Below are positions 8,824 through 15,826 of a DNA stretch of 35,594 bases, in pieces. The notes beneath the pieces are model-generated. The model worked only from the letters and a program-made list of their open reading frames with translations. It was not told the DNA's origin and searched no databases. Every line of letters starts with the position of its first letter. Position 1 is the stretch's first letter. Made by a program: the position numbers and the translations under genes. The stretch is from DSAR01 sp034437315 (GTDB taxonomy: Bacteria; Chloroflexota; Anaerolineae; B4-G1): positions 1 through 35,594 of the forward strand of contig DAOTUC010000009.1 in NCBI GenBank assembly GCA_034437315.1. The letters are read 5' to 3'.

Positions 8824-10396
8824 ATTCTGGCTGCCCCGGCAAGGCCATCGCTTCCACGTAGCGCTGGATGAATCCTGGATCAAGATCCAGATCGACCTGC
8901 TCGGCTTGAAGCGCGATTCGCTCGCCGCGCGCGAAGGCTTCATCGTCCAGGAAAAGGGCCGCGCCGAAGCCCGCGCCATTGGCCGAGGTCTCGACGACGT
9001 CAGCGCTCACCGAGGGGATCATCCCCAGGCCGATGACTGCCTCGACGTTCAACTGGCTGCCGAAGGACCCGGTCAGAATCATGCGCTGCAAATCTCCGGG
9101 GCGCAGCCCGAGCCGTTCCAACAGGGTCGCGGTCGCGGCAAGGATAGCGCCTTTGGCCTTTTGGAGCTCGCGCACGTCTTGCTGCGTCAGGTAAAGCGGC
9201 CCATTCTCAATTTCAGATTCAGACGCGCTCCCGTTTAAAAGTATGCGACGCACGCCGCGCTCGTCCTGGTCGATCCGGTGGCCGAACGCGGGATGGGCGT
9301 CAACCATGCGTCCGCCAGCGGCAATGACGCCCACGCGCCGAAGCTGGCAGATCAGGTCGAGCAAGCCGGAACCGGTCAGCCCCACCGGGGGCACATCGGC
9401 GATGGTCTCGAACGCGAAATCGCCCGTCTCAGGCTGGGCGGTCACGCCGACGATGGCCCCATCGACCGCGCGGCTGCCGCAGGAGATGTTGACGCCCTCG
9501 AAGGCGGGGCCGGCGGCGGTGGAGGCGACGAGGATGCGACCTTGACCGTCGGCGACCATCACCTCGCCGTTGGTGCCCAGGTCGATGGCGGCTATCGGTT
9601 CCGTCGTCCGGTCGAAATCGTAATAGGCCAGGCAGGCCAGCGCGTCGGACCCGACGAATCCGCCGATCAAGGGCGGCAGCATAGTCTCGACGCCGGGCGG
9701 GAAGACGTCGCCGAACAATCCCACGCGCCGCACCGCCTCTTTCTTGTACGGCTGGAAGGGCAACGCGGACAGCGACTCGACCGGATAGCGCAACAACAGG
9801 TGGTGCATCGCACAGTTGCCGACGATGGTCGCCTTACGGATCCGCTCCTCGACCCGTCGCGAGAGCTTGAGGGCGTCGATGGCCTGGACGATGGAGGCCA
9901 GCGCCAGCATTGAGACGCGCTCGGCTGCATCGTCCCCCTGCTGGGCGGCCGCCAATCGCGAGATCACGTCGGCCCCGAAGGCGGTCTGCTGGTTGAGGGC
10001 CGCCGCGCCGGTGCAGACCTGCCCCTCGTCCAGCGTGGTCACGAAGGCGGCCACGGTGGTGCTCCCCAGGTCGATCGCCAAGCCAAGGGGCGCGTCGCCT
10101 CGCTTGTACTCGTCGGAGGCGCGGAAGATCTTGTTGGAATAGACGAGGATGGGGGCCAAGGTGACCGAGACGTCGCCCTGCACCCGCGCACGACAGGCCA
10201 GACGATAGCCCGCCGCCTGCTCCGCCGAAGTCAGCCCCTCCTGTTCCCGCTCGTCGAGGGGGCTCAAATCGCCCTGGGCCAGAACCTTGCACTTGAAACA
10301 GGTCCCTTTTCCAGCGCAGGGTTGCTCCAGGGGCAAACCAACGGCGATGATCGCCTCACCCAACGTTGTCGAGGGATCGACGGAGATATGCCGCAC
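8816..10396 (-). CDS. RACE/RamA-type [2Fe-2S] corrinoid activation protein (ASKHA fold)
   Basis: An ATP-dependent reductive activator that returns inactive Co(II) corrinoid protein to Co(I). The N-terminus holds a plant-type [2Fe-2S] ferredoxin domain with Cys-x5-Cys-x2-Cys (CAGKGTCFKC) and a fourth Cys in RLACRA. This is followed by a linker and a C-terminal DUF4445/ASKHA ATPase domain with LAIDLGSTTVAAFV, AAIDLGTNGEVMVAD and LTGSFGSQLNVEAVIGLGMI. The layout matches RACo and the O-demethylase activating enzymes of acetogens rather than the two-[4Fe-4S] RamA of methanogens. The GTG at 10396 is the nearest standard start. The ferredoxin strand pattern and a good Shine-Dalgarno site point to initiation 33 bases further upstream (see 10427-10441). 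It overlaps the EamA start and follows a CBS-ACT gene by a short gap. Confidence 0.93.
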   Translation of the reverse strand: MRHISVDPSTTLGEAIIAVGLPLEQPCAGKGTCFKCKVLAQGDLSPLDEREQEGLTSAEQAAGYRLACRARVQGDVSVTLAPILVYSNKIFRASDEYKRGDAPLGLAIDLGSTTVAAFVTTLDEGQVCTGAAALNQQTAFGADVISRLAAAQQGDDAAERVSMLALASIVQAIDALKLSRRVEERIRKATIVGNCAMHHLLLRYPVESLSALPFQPYKKEAVRRVGLFGDVFPPGVETMLPPLIGGFVGSDALACLAYYDFDRTTEPIAAIDLGTNGEVMVADGQGRILVASTAAGPAFEGVNISCGSRAVDGAIVGVTAQPETGDFAFETIADVPPVGLTGSGLLDLICQLRRVGVIAAGGRMVDAHPAFGHRIDQDERGVRRILLNGSASESEIENGPLYLTQQDVRELQKAKGAILAATATLLERLGLRPGDLQRMILTGSFGSQLNVEAVIGLGMIPSVSADVVETSANGAGFGAALFLDDEAFARGERIALQAEQVDLDLDPGFIQRYVEAMALPGQPEYV

Positions 10397-10426
10397 GTCC
10401 TCGCCATAACTTACGGTGACTGTAGA

Positions 10427-10441
10427 TATGTCGAACCTCCT
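10427..10441 (-). promoter_or_regulatory. Strong ribosome-binding site with a possible AUA start for the RACE gene
   Basis: On the minus strand AGGAGG, a six-base spacer TTCGAC and then ATA lie in frame with the RACE coding sequence. From ATA the frame reads S-T-V-T-V-S-Y-G-E-D-V, the first beta-hairpin expected of a plant-type ferredoxin domain. The first in-frame standard start (GTG at 10396) lacks that strand and is only two bases from its nearest purine-rich motif. No in-frame ATG, GTG or TTG lies between the Shine-Dalgarno site and 10396. Confidence 0.5.
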
Positions 10442-10465
10442 TGTTTTATCTCGGAACAGATGCAG

Positions 10466-11122
10466 TCAGTCGGCCTTGACTTTTCGCACGTCCTTGATCT
10501 CAATATCGGGCAGCTTGCTGATCGTCTCCACCAGCACGTCGTCGGGCACGTTGACGACCTTGAAGACGGAGGACCAGATCTTGGGGTCGGCGGTGGGATA
10601 CGTCACAAACACCGAGAGATACCCCTCTTTATCGGCGATGGCATTGGTCAAGCGCGCTACCTCTCCCGCTCGATCGGGCTGCTCCACGGTGATGCGAATC
10701 CCCTCCCGGCGAGAGCCCAGGAGTTCCACCATAATCTTGAACAGGTCGTTGTCGCTGATAATGCCGATCAACTCGTCATCCTCCATAACCGGCAAACAGC
10801 CGATCTTACGATCTGCCATCACGCGGGCCGCTTCCTCGATGGTGGTATCGGGGCTGGTGGTGATCAAGTCCCGAACCATGATATTGTGCACCTGAATTTT
10901 GGATAGGATATAATTGACGACGAAAGGACTGAATTGGCTCACGTCTGAGGGAACAGCGTTCATCAGTGAACGTAGTGTCACCAGCCCCACCAGGTTCTCG
11001 TCTTCGTCAAGAATGGGTAGATGCCGGATATGATGATCCTGCATCACCTGTTGAGCCTCAACGACTGGCATATTGGGGTAGCCACAGATCGGATTAGGTG
11101 TCATTTGATCTTTGACTAGCAT
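10466..11122 (-). CDS. CBS-CBS-ACT domain protein (AcuB-like), copy 1
   Basis: A 218-residue soluble protein with two CBS motifs and a C-terminal ACT-like domain. The first CBS has MTPNPICG and LPILDEDENLVGLVT. The second has IMVRDLITTSPDTTIEEAAR and LPVMEDDELIGIIS. The ACT-like part starts at GIRITVEQPDRAGEVARL. CBS pairs bind adenine nucleotides or AdoMet, and ACT domains bind small molecules such as amino acids, so a sensor role is likely. The ATG at 11122 was chosen over the ATG three bases upstream because it gives MLVKDQMTPNPI, matching the paralogue at 20381-21025 (MLVANRMTSNPI). A GGAGG lies seven bases before it. It directly precedes RACE, and its paralogue directly precedes a corrinoid-protein gene, so both are probably part of methyltransferase control. 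Confidence 0.88.
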   Translation of the reverse strand: MLVKDQMTPNPICGYPNMPVVEAQQVMQDHHIRHLPILDEDENLVGLVTLRSLMNAVPSDVSQFSPFVVNYILSKIQVHNIMVRDLITTSPDTTIEEAARVMADRKIGCLPVMEDDELIGIISDNDLFKIMVELLGSRREGIRITVEQPDRAGEVARLTNAIADKEGYLSVFVTYPTADPKIWSSVFKVVNVPDDVLVETISKLPDIEIKDVRKVKAD

Positions 11123-11216
11123 CATTTTCCTCCTTAGATTGGTAAATGGCGCAGGCTATGTCTGGACAGGCGGTTTGACCGACTAGGTGCAATACAGTTT
11201 GGTTAAGGGCGGGTCT

Positions 11217-11246
11217 GCCAAAAAACGGCCAACGGGGTTGGCCTGC
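11217..11246 (-). terminator. Intrinsic terminator upstream of the CBS-ACT/RACE unit
   Basis: On the minus strand GGCCAAC-CCC-GTTGGCC forms a seven-base-pair GC-rich stem followed directly by GTTTTTTGG. It is positioned to stop transcripts coming from the ornithine-cyclodeaminase-like gene, so CBS-ACT, RACE, EamA and the methyltransferase probably have their own promoter. That promoter would need to lie between here and 11140; none matching consensus is obvious. Confidence 0.65.
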
Positions 11247-11258
11247 TACCCATAAAGC

Positions 11259-11278
11259 GAATGAGTGTCCACTCATTC
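11259..11278. promoter_or_regulatory. Operator-like palindrome of TetR type
   Basis: GAATGAGTGTCCACTCATTC is a perfect nine-base inverted repeat with a two-base centre. Palindromes of the AATGAnT...AnTCATT kind are common operators for TetR/FadR-type repressors. No tetR gene occurs in the window. Confidence 0.4.
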
Positions 11279-11287
11279 ACGGGTGGG

Positions 11288-11475
11288 TTTTAAATCAGGG
11301 CAAACGCATTTGGATAAAATACGCTCCCAGGCCCCGTCTCGGGGTCGGCTATTGCGCCGAAAACTGCCGTGGCGCAGCGGTGGTTGCTCGTTTTTCTGAA
11401 TTCGCCCTCGGGGACGAGGGCGGCCCTTGCTTCAAGGGCTAGGAGCGATATATGCGTTCGCCCTAGGTTTTAAAT
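11288..11475. repeat. Inverted-repeat (MITE-like) element, about 190 bp
   Basis: The two ends are imperfect inverted copies of each other over roughly 45 bases. The left end reads TTTTAAATCAGGGCAAACGC and continues through a TACGCTCCCAGGCCCC block. The reverse complement of the right end reads TTTAAAACCTAGGGCGAACG and continues through ATCGCTCCTAGCCC. The interior carries further hairpins, for example GCCCTCGGGGACGAGGGC. It encodes nothing and is bounded on both sides by TTTTAAAT. These features fit a non-autonomous miniature element or a large structured RNA. Confidence 0.5.
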
Positions 11476-11553
11476 GAGCAAGGCGCTGCATGCACCCATT
11501 TCGACTTGTTCGCCTGTTAATTTGCAACCTGCAACTTACAAACTTGAAATTGA

Positions 11554-12540
11554 CTACAACGGCAGCCACGTTCCGATGCCTTTTTCCACCGCCTTTTCGT
11601 AAAGCAGGGGCGCCGTGGCCATATCGTCCATCGCCAGGCCCAGGTTTGCCGTCATCGTGCGCTCGGTGGGCGTCTCACGGCCCGGTTTCTTCCCAATGAC
11701 CAACTCCCCGAGGTCGGCGTAGACCAGCGGGATGTCCTGGAAATAGCCCACGCCCTGGTAATGGCGCAACTGCGGCGTGTCGTCGGTGCAGAACTTGTCC
11801 GCTTCCTTCATCGCGGCGGGATGCCAATAGGAGTCGAAATCGACCAGCGAGGCGAATGCGCCCTCGTCCAGCCATCCGGCCTGGATGGTGCGATGGGGGT
11901 TTTTCAGGATCGGCCCGGCGGTAACCACCAGGTCGCAACCGGAGACAGCCTCTTTAGGCGTATCGACGACCGTCACGTCCAGGTCGAAGCGCGCCTCTAT
12001 CTCCTTGGCGTAGGCCTGGGCGGCCTCTGGATCCACGTCGTAGGCCATCACGCGGGTCAACGGGAAGAGCACGTTCAGCGCCTCTGCATTGGTGCGCCCC
12101 TGCACGCCGCACCCCAGAACGCCAAGCACCGACGAATCGGGGCGGGCCAGGTAACGAGCGCCGACGGCTGTCGCGGCCGCGGTGCGCATCGCCGTGATCC
12201 ACACACAATCCATCACCGAGATGGGCAGTCCGGTCTCGACGTCGTTGAGGATCAGCAGACCGGTGATATAAGGCAACCCGCGCCGGTAGTTCTCCGGGAA
12301 GCCGCTCACCCATTTGACGCCGGCCGATTTCAGCGCCGGGATGTAGGCTGGCATGGCGTGAATGAAGTTATCCCCTACGCCGGGGTGAACGCCCGGTTTC
12401 GGCGGCATCTCCACCCGCCCATGTCCCTTCTCCTCAAAAGCGGATTCCACCGCCTCGATGATCTCGGCCATCGTCAACCCAACTGCCTGGACGTCGGCCT
12501 GGGAAAGGTAGAGCAATTGATTTGGATCTTTTTGATTCAT
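11554..12540 (-). CDS. Ornithine cyclodeaminase/mu-crystallin family oxidoreductase
   Basis: A 328-residue NAD(P)-dependent protein of the ornithine cyclodeaminase/mu-crystallin family. Members include ornithine cyclodeaminase, alanine dehydrogenase and ketimine or pyrroline-2-carboxylate reductases, which act on cyclic or linear imino and amino acids. The N-terminal substrate half contains MPPKPGV and KWVSGFPEN. The Rossmann part has LGVLGCGVQGRTNAEAL, the usual dinucleotide loop. The ATG at 12540 has GGAGGTCATA upstream; a longer frame reaches 12567 but skips this site. In this locus it could process the amino-acid skeleton left after N-demethylation, for example a proline-type ring. It follows a broken Fe-S gene and a repeat insertion. 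Confidence 0.9.
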   Translation of the reverse strand: MNQKDPNQLLYLSQADVQAVGLTMAEIIEAVESAFEEKGHGRVEMPPKPGVHPGVGDNFIHAMPAYIPALKSAGVKWVSGFPENYRRGLPYITGLLILNDVETGLPISVMDCVWITAMRTAAATAVGARYLARPDSSVLGVLGCGVQGRTNAEALNVLFPLTRVMAYDVDPEAAQAYAKEIEARFDLDVTVVDTPKEAVSGCDLVVTAGPILKNPHRTIQAGWLDEGAFASLVDFDSYWHPAAMKEADKFCTDDTPQLRHYQGVGYFQDIPLVYADLGELVIGKKPGRETPTERTMTANLGLAMDDMATAPLLYEKAVEKGIGTWLPL

Positions 12541-12550
12541 TATGACCTCC

Positions 12551-12662
12551 CTCCATACATGTTGCACGGCTGAACTGCTCTAGCCGCCGTCCCGGGGCGC
12601 TAATCGGCCCGAGGAGGGGCCTCTGAGCGAATTTTTGTCTCTCCGTACATGTTACACGGCTG
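12551..12662. repeat. Direct 22-base flanking duplication around repeat copy D
   Basis: The segments 12551-12572 and 12641-12662 match at 20 of 22 bases (shared core TACATGTTRCACGGCTG) and bracket the repeat at 12573-12640. The right-hand copy covers the stop codon of the broken 4Fe-4S gene; the left-hand one abuts the Shine-Dalgarno site of the ornithine-cyclodeaminase-like gene. This looks like a target duplication from insertion of the repeat, although 22 bases is long for that. Confidence 0.55.
12572..12643 (-). repeat. Small palindromic repeat, copy D
   Basis: One of four copies of a 70-88 bp intergenic element (others at 21187, 23982 and 35357), here in the opposite orientation. It shares AAATTCGCTC at one end, the hairpin GGCCC-...-GGGCC followed by GATTAGCGCCCC, and GGCTAGAGC at the other. 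It is slightly shortened at its A/T-rich left end. Confidence 0.75.
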
Positions 12663-12925
12663 GCCCAAAAGCGCAAGGGCCGACGGCGCACTTGCCGCAC
12701 ACATCGACCAGCCCCAAGTCCTTATATGCCTCGGCGACCGCCAACAAGCGCTGATAGCAACGGCGCTTGTCGAGGCGGCCCTTGTCATGATCGCTCAACG
12801 CGCTGGATAGCGCGTCCACCGGGCAACGAGAGACGCAAACCGGGCAACTCCCCTTGGGCCGGCTTCACCTCGCGGCGAATCAGCGCGACAATCTCCTGGG
12901 CCAGCGCCGATGGCGCGTCGCTCAA
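12652..12925 (-). pseudogene. Frameshifted and truncated 4Fe-4S protein gene
   Basis: Past the GntR stop a TTG (12925) opens a frame (LSDAPSALAQEIVALIRREV) that fits a short N-terminal helix but soon ends. Shifted by one base, the sequence reads CPVCVSRCPVDAL, a clear CxxCxxxCP ferredoxin motif. It continues with LDKRRCYQRLLAVAEAYKDL and DVCGKCAVGPC and stops at 12652. The C-terminal part resembles the end of epoxyqueuosine-reductase-like 4Fe-4S proteins of about 250 residues, so the middle appears deleted and the halves are out of frame. A sequencing indel alone would not restore a full-length protein. A truncated but functional small ferredoxin is a weaker alternative. Confidence 0.55.
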
Positions 12926-13617
12926 GACGCCCCCTCGTTCTCTTCCGCCAACACGAGTTTCACCTTGTCGTAAAATTCTTGCACGTGATCGCGCATAATG
13001 CGCTCCGCCCGGTCAGCGTCGTTCGCCTGGATCGCCTCAATCAAATCCAGATGCTTCTCGACGGCTGAGGGGAGAAAGGCTAAATGGGGCAACGCCAGGT
13101 ACCACAATCGTTGGGAGAGACCAAACAGGCGCTCCAGAGTCTGCGCCAGATACTTGTTGCGCGCCGCTCGGGCGACCGCCTGGTGAAACTTGTGATCCAG
13201 ATCGAAGAAGCGGCGGCTGATCTCGTCCCGCTCCGTCTGGTCCGCGCTCGCCGCTCCCTCGGAAGAGACAGCGGCCTGCTCCCGGCGCAGCGCTTCCAGC
13301 ACGACCAGGTCGTCGGCGCTCGCTCGCTGGGCCGCCAGACGCGCGCACAACGCTTCCAGAGAGAGCCGCATCTCGCTGAGCTGTTCCAGGTCGTCAACGC
13401 TCACGCCAGACACGTAGAGGCCATGGCGGGGCGTGATCTCCACCAGATTGTCGTGGGCCAGCAGGCGGAGCGCCTCGCGCACAGGCGCCACGCCCATCTC
13501 GAGGGCTTCGGCCAACGCATGTTCGTTAATCGGCGCTCCCGGCAGGAGTTCCAGGGTCGTGATCTGTTCCCATATTTTCTCATAGGCGCGCTGTGTATCG
13601 ACTCGCACCAATTCCAT
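12922..13617 (-). CDS. GntR/FadR-type (FCD) transcriptional regulator, copy 1
   Basis: A 231-residue regulator. The N-terminal winged helix has INEHALAEALEMGVAPVREA, then LRLLAHDNLVEITPRHGLYV, the standard GntR DNA-binding pattern. The rest is an all-helical FCD ligand domain with DLDHKFHQAVARAARN and a late RDHVQEF, whose Asp and His residues normally hold a metal that helps bind carboxylate ligands. GGAGG lies six bases before the ATG at 13617 (a TTG at 13620 is also in frame). It sits among the catabolic genes and probably responds to the substrate or an acidic intermediate. Confidence 0.92.
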   Translation of the reverse strand: MELVRVDTQRAYEKIWEQITTLELLPGAPINEHALAEALEMGVAPVREALRLLAHDNLVEITPRHGLYVSGVSVDDLEQLSEMRLSLEALCARLAAQRASADDLVVLEALRREQAAVSSEGAASADQTERDEISRRFFDLDHKFHQAVARAARNKYLAQTLERLFGLSQRLWYLALPHLAFLPSAVEKHLDLIEAIQANDADRAERIMRDHVQEFYDKVKLVLAEENEGAS

Positions 13618-13672
13618 CAATTACCTCCGGGATTTGGGTTTAGGGTTGCGGGTTGCGGGTTGCAGGTTAGGG

Positions 13673-15730
13673 TTATTTGGTCAGGCGGGGGTTTCCCACT
13701 GCCTTGGCCCGAATGCGGTAGGCGTCCAATCCCTCGCTGATTTGCTCTACGGTCACCTGGGGATTTTCCGCGCCGGAGCGCAAGGCGGCGCCCAACGCCC
13801 GTTCCGCCGCCTGGTCGCGGGCGTAAGTCAACGCTTGCTCCAATTCATCCTCCTCGAATTCGCGGCGCTCCGCCTCGCGATCTCCCTGACCAGAGAGCTG
13901 CACGTAGTAGCCCAGGACCTGCAACCCGGCGCCGGACAACTTGGGATAAAGCAAAACCTCCTCGGAGACCATCACCAGACCGGCGACGGCGCCGATGGCG
14001 TTGGCGACCTGGTGGTGTTCGGGCAGGATCAAGTCGGTGTGGAGCGCCTCGGCGACCGTCTCCAGGAACAACGCCGCCGGCGCGCCAATGCCGATAATTG
14101 GCTGGCGTAAGCGAAAGCGGGTCTCCAGGTGCGGGTGGAGGTCGTAGAGGCTATTGCGGAAAAACCACCAGCCGATGTCATCGTCATCCTCCGTCCCGGC
14201 GCGTTCGTCGGGAGCGTGCAGGCGCTTGCCGCTGAGGAAGGTGATCGCTGTTTGAAGCAACATCTCGGTCGCTTGCCGCCACACCTGCCGCCGAACCTCG
14301 TCCGGCTCCTTCAACTGGTAATGGGCGAACACCTCCAGGGCCAATTTCGCAGCCTCGGTATCCCAGATGTCATAGTCGCCCTCGATGTGCATCAGGTCAG
14401 TCGGCGTCAGTCCCGCCTTGCCGACGATCTCCTGGCGCAACAGTTCACCGGCGCTGATCTGTGCGGCGTGCAATACCCCCAGGCGCTCAATGATCTCCGA
14501 GAGCGGCCGGGGGCCATCGCGTAGAAAATTGACCAGCGCCTTTTCCTGCGCCGTCTTCAATATGCCTTCACGCTGAGGCTCGCGCAGCAAGAACCAGTGT
14601 TCCAGGTAATCGGGCGTCACCTGGCCCCAGGCCCGTCGAGAGAGCGCCCGCAGGCGTTTGGCGACCGCCGGGTATTGGTGGGCCAGGTAGGAAAGCGGCG
14701 TCACCCGTTCTGGGCCGAGGGTGATCACCTTATCGCGGCCGAGCGCGATGTGACTGTCGCCCCCCAACCCGATAGAATGTAGATCCGCCGCGCGGACGGC
14801 GGTTTTATACCCGCCGACGGTGGCCCCCTCCTCGCTGACGGTCACCTGGGCGTCTTCAATGAGCGCCAGATCGGCGGTGGTGCCGCCGACGTCGATGATC
14901 AGCGCGTCATCCAGCCGCGAAAGGAAACGCCCGCCGATGGCGCTGGCGGCCGGCCCGGAGTGGATGGTCTCTACCGGCGTGCGGGCGGCGAACTCGTCGC
15001 TCATCAGCGTGCCGTCGCCGCGGACGACCATCAAGGGGGCGTCGATCTGGCGATGTTCCATCGCCCGCCGCACGGCGATGATGAAATCCTGCAACACCGC
15101 CAGCAATGAGGCATTCAAGGCGGCCGTCGTGGCCCGTTCCACCGACCCCAGTTTGGTCGATAGTTGTCGCCCCAGCACGATGGGCAGATCGCAGACGCTG
15201 GAAATCGCCTTGTAGGCCCGGTTCTCGTGCTCCGGATTGAGGGGGCTGAAGTAACTGGATATGGCGATGGCGTCCACCTCACCCTTAGCCCCCCCGCCCG
15301 TGATCTCACTGACCTTGTCCAAGATAGCGGGCAGGTCCAGCGCTTCCTTCTCCCGGCCATACAGGTCGTGCCCTCCCGCGAAATAGTAATAGTTGGGGGT
15401 GGAAAAACGATTCTCCATCTTGAAGGAGGTGATCAGGTCGGGATCGTAGCCGATCAAAAACAAGGCCACCCGCTTACCTTTGCCCTCAACAATGGCGTTA
15501 GTCGCCAGCGTCGTCGAGATTGAGACCATCCGAATCTCCGAAGGGTCCGCTATATGAATACCCTCGATGACGCGCTCAATCCCGATGGCGAAGTCCCGCT
15601 TGGTGGTCAGGCTCTTGTGCGTCGCCAGCACCTGCCGCGAGTGGTATTCCAGCAACACGCCGTCGGTGTAAGTACCGCCGGTGTCGATGCCTAAAACAAG
15701 GCTGCGCGGAGGATTGTCGTCTTTGCTCAA
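13673..15730 (-). CDS. HyuA-like hydantoinase/oxoprolinase family ATPase (copy 2)
   Basis: A 685-residue paralogue of the protein at 4852-6876, colinear along its length. It has LGIDTGGTYTDGVL and STTLATNAIVEGKG in the N-terminal domain, MVVRGDGTLMSDEF, HSGPAASAIGG and IIDVGGTTADLALI in the ATPase core, and LILPEHHQVANAIGAVAG near the C-terminus (matched by LIIPEHADVANALGAVVG in copy 1). It uses a TTG start at 15730 with GAGG seven bases upstream. It follows the first mttB gene with only a hairpin between them. As with copy 1 there is no hyuB partner, so a classical two-subunit hydantoinase is unlikely from this locus. It could hydrolyse a lactam intermediate alone or serve as an ATP-driven partner of the corrinoid system. 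Confidence 0.88.
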   Translation of the reverse strand: MSKDDNPPRSLVLGIDTGGTYTDGVLLEYHSRQVLATHKSLTTKRDFAIGIERVIEGIHIADPSEIRMVSISTTLATNAIVEGKGKRVALFLIGYDPDLITSFKMENRFSTPNYYYFAGGHDLYGREKEALDLPAILDKVSEITGGGAKGEVDAIAISSYFSPLNPEHENRAYKAISSVCDLPIVLGRQLSTKLGSVERATTAALNASLLAVLQDFIIAVRRAMEHRQIDAPLMVVRGDGTLMSDEFAARTPVETIHSGPAASAIGGRFLSRLDDALIIDVGGTTADLALIEDAQVTVSEEGATVGGYKTAVRAADLHSIGLGGDSHIALGRDKVITLGPERVTPLSYLAHQYPAVAKRLRALSRRAWGQVTPDYLEHWFLLREPQREGILKTAQEKALVNFLRDGPRPLSEIIERLGVLHAAQISAGELLRQEIVGKAGLTPTDLMHIEGDYDIWDTEAAKLALEVFAHYQLKEPDEVRRQVWRQATEMLLQTAITFLSGKRLHAPDERAGTEDDDDIGWWFFRNSLYDLHPHLETRFRLRQPIIGIGAPAALFLETVAEALHTDLILPEHHQVANAIGAVAGLVMVSEEVLLYPKLSGAGLQVLGYYVQLSGQGDREAERREFEEDELEQALTYARDQAAERALGAALRSGAENPQVTVEQISEGLDAYRIRAKAVGNPRLTK

Positions 15731-15743
15731 AGCAGTACCTCGG

Positions 15744-15820
15744 TGGAGTAGGGAGTATGAAGTAGGAATTAGGGAGCAGGGGCATTCCCCCTTACCCCTT
15801 AATCCTTACTCCCTACTCCA
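15744..15820. repeat. Long inverted repeat between mttB1 and hyuA2
   Basis: TGGAGTAGGGAGTA at 15744-15757 is exactly repeated in inverse at 15807-15820, and the intervening purine- and pyrimidine-rich halves pair further (GCAGGGG with CCCCCTTACCCC). In RNA this would form a large hairpin just upstream of the hyuA2 ribosome-binding site. It has no U-run, so it is more likely an RNA-processing or stability element, or a repeat remnant, than a terminator. Confidence 0.55.
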
Positions 15821-15826
15821 TTGTCT

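Larger units (their letters stand above)
11123..11553. other. 431-base intergenic region with terminator, operator-like palindrome and inverted-repeat element
   Basis: This is the longest gene-free stretch. Between the ornithine-cyclodeaminase-like gene and the CBS-ACT gene it holds an inverted-repeat element (11288-11475), a TetR-type palindrome (11259-11278) and a terminator-like hairpin (11217-11246). No coding frame with a start and ribosome-binding site is visible. The first 60 bases after the upstream stop carry GCAACCTGCAACTTAC-type low-complexity sequence. Confidence 0.7.

Noticed and set aside
4852..15730. Classical two-subunit hydantoinase operon
   Set aside because: No hyuB-like gene is present near either hyuA-like gene in the window.
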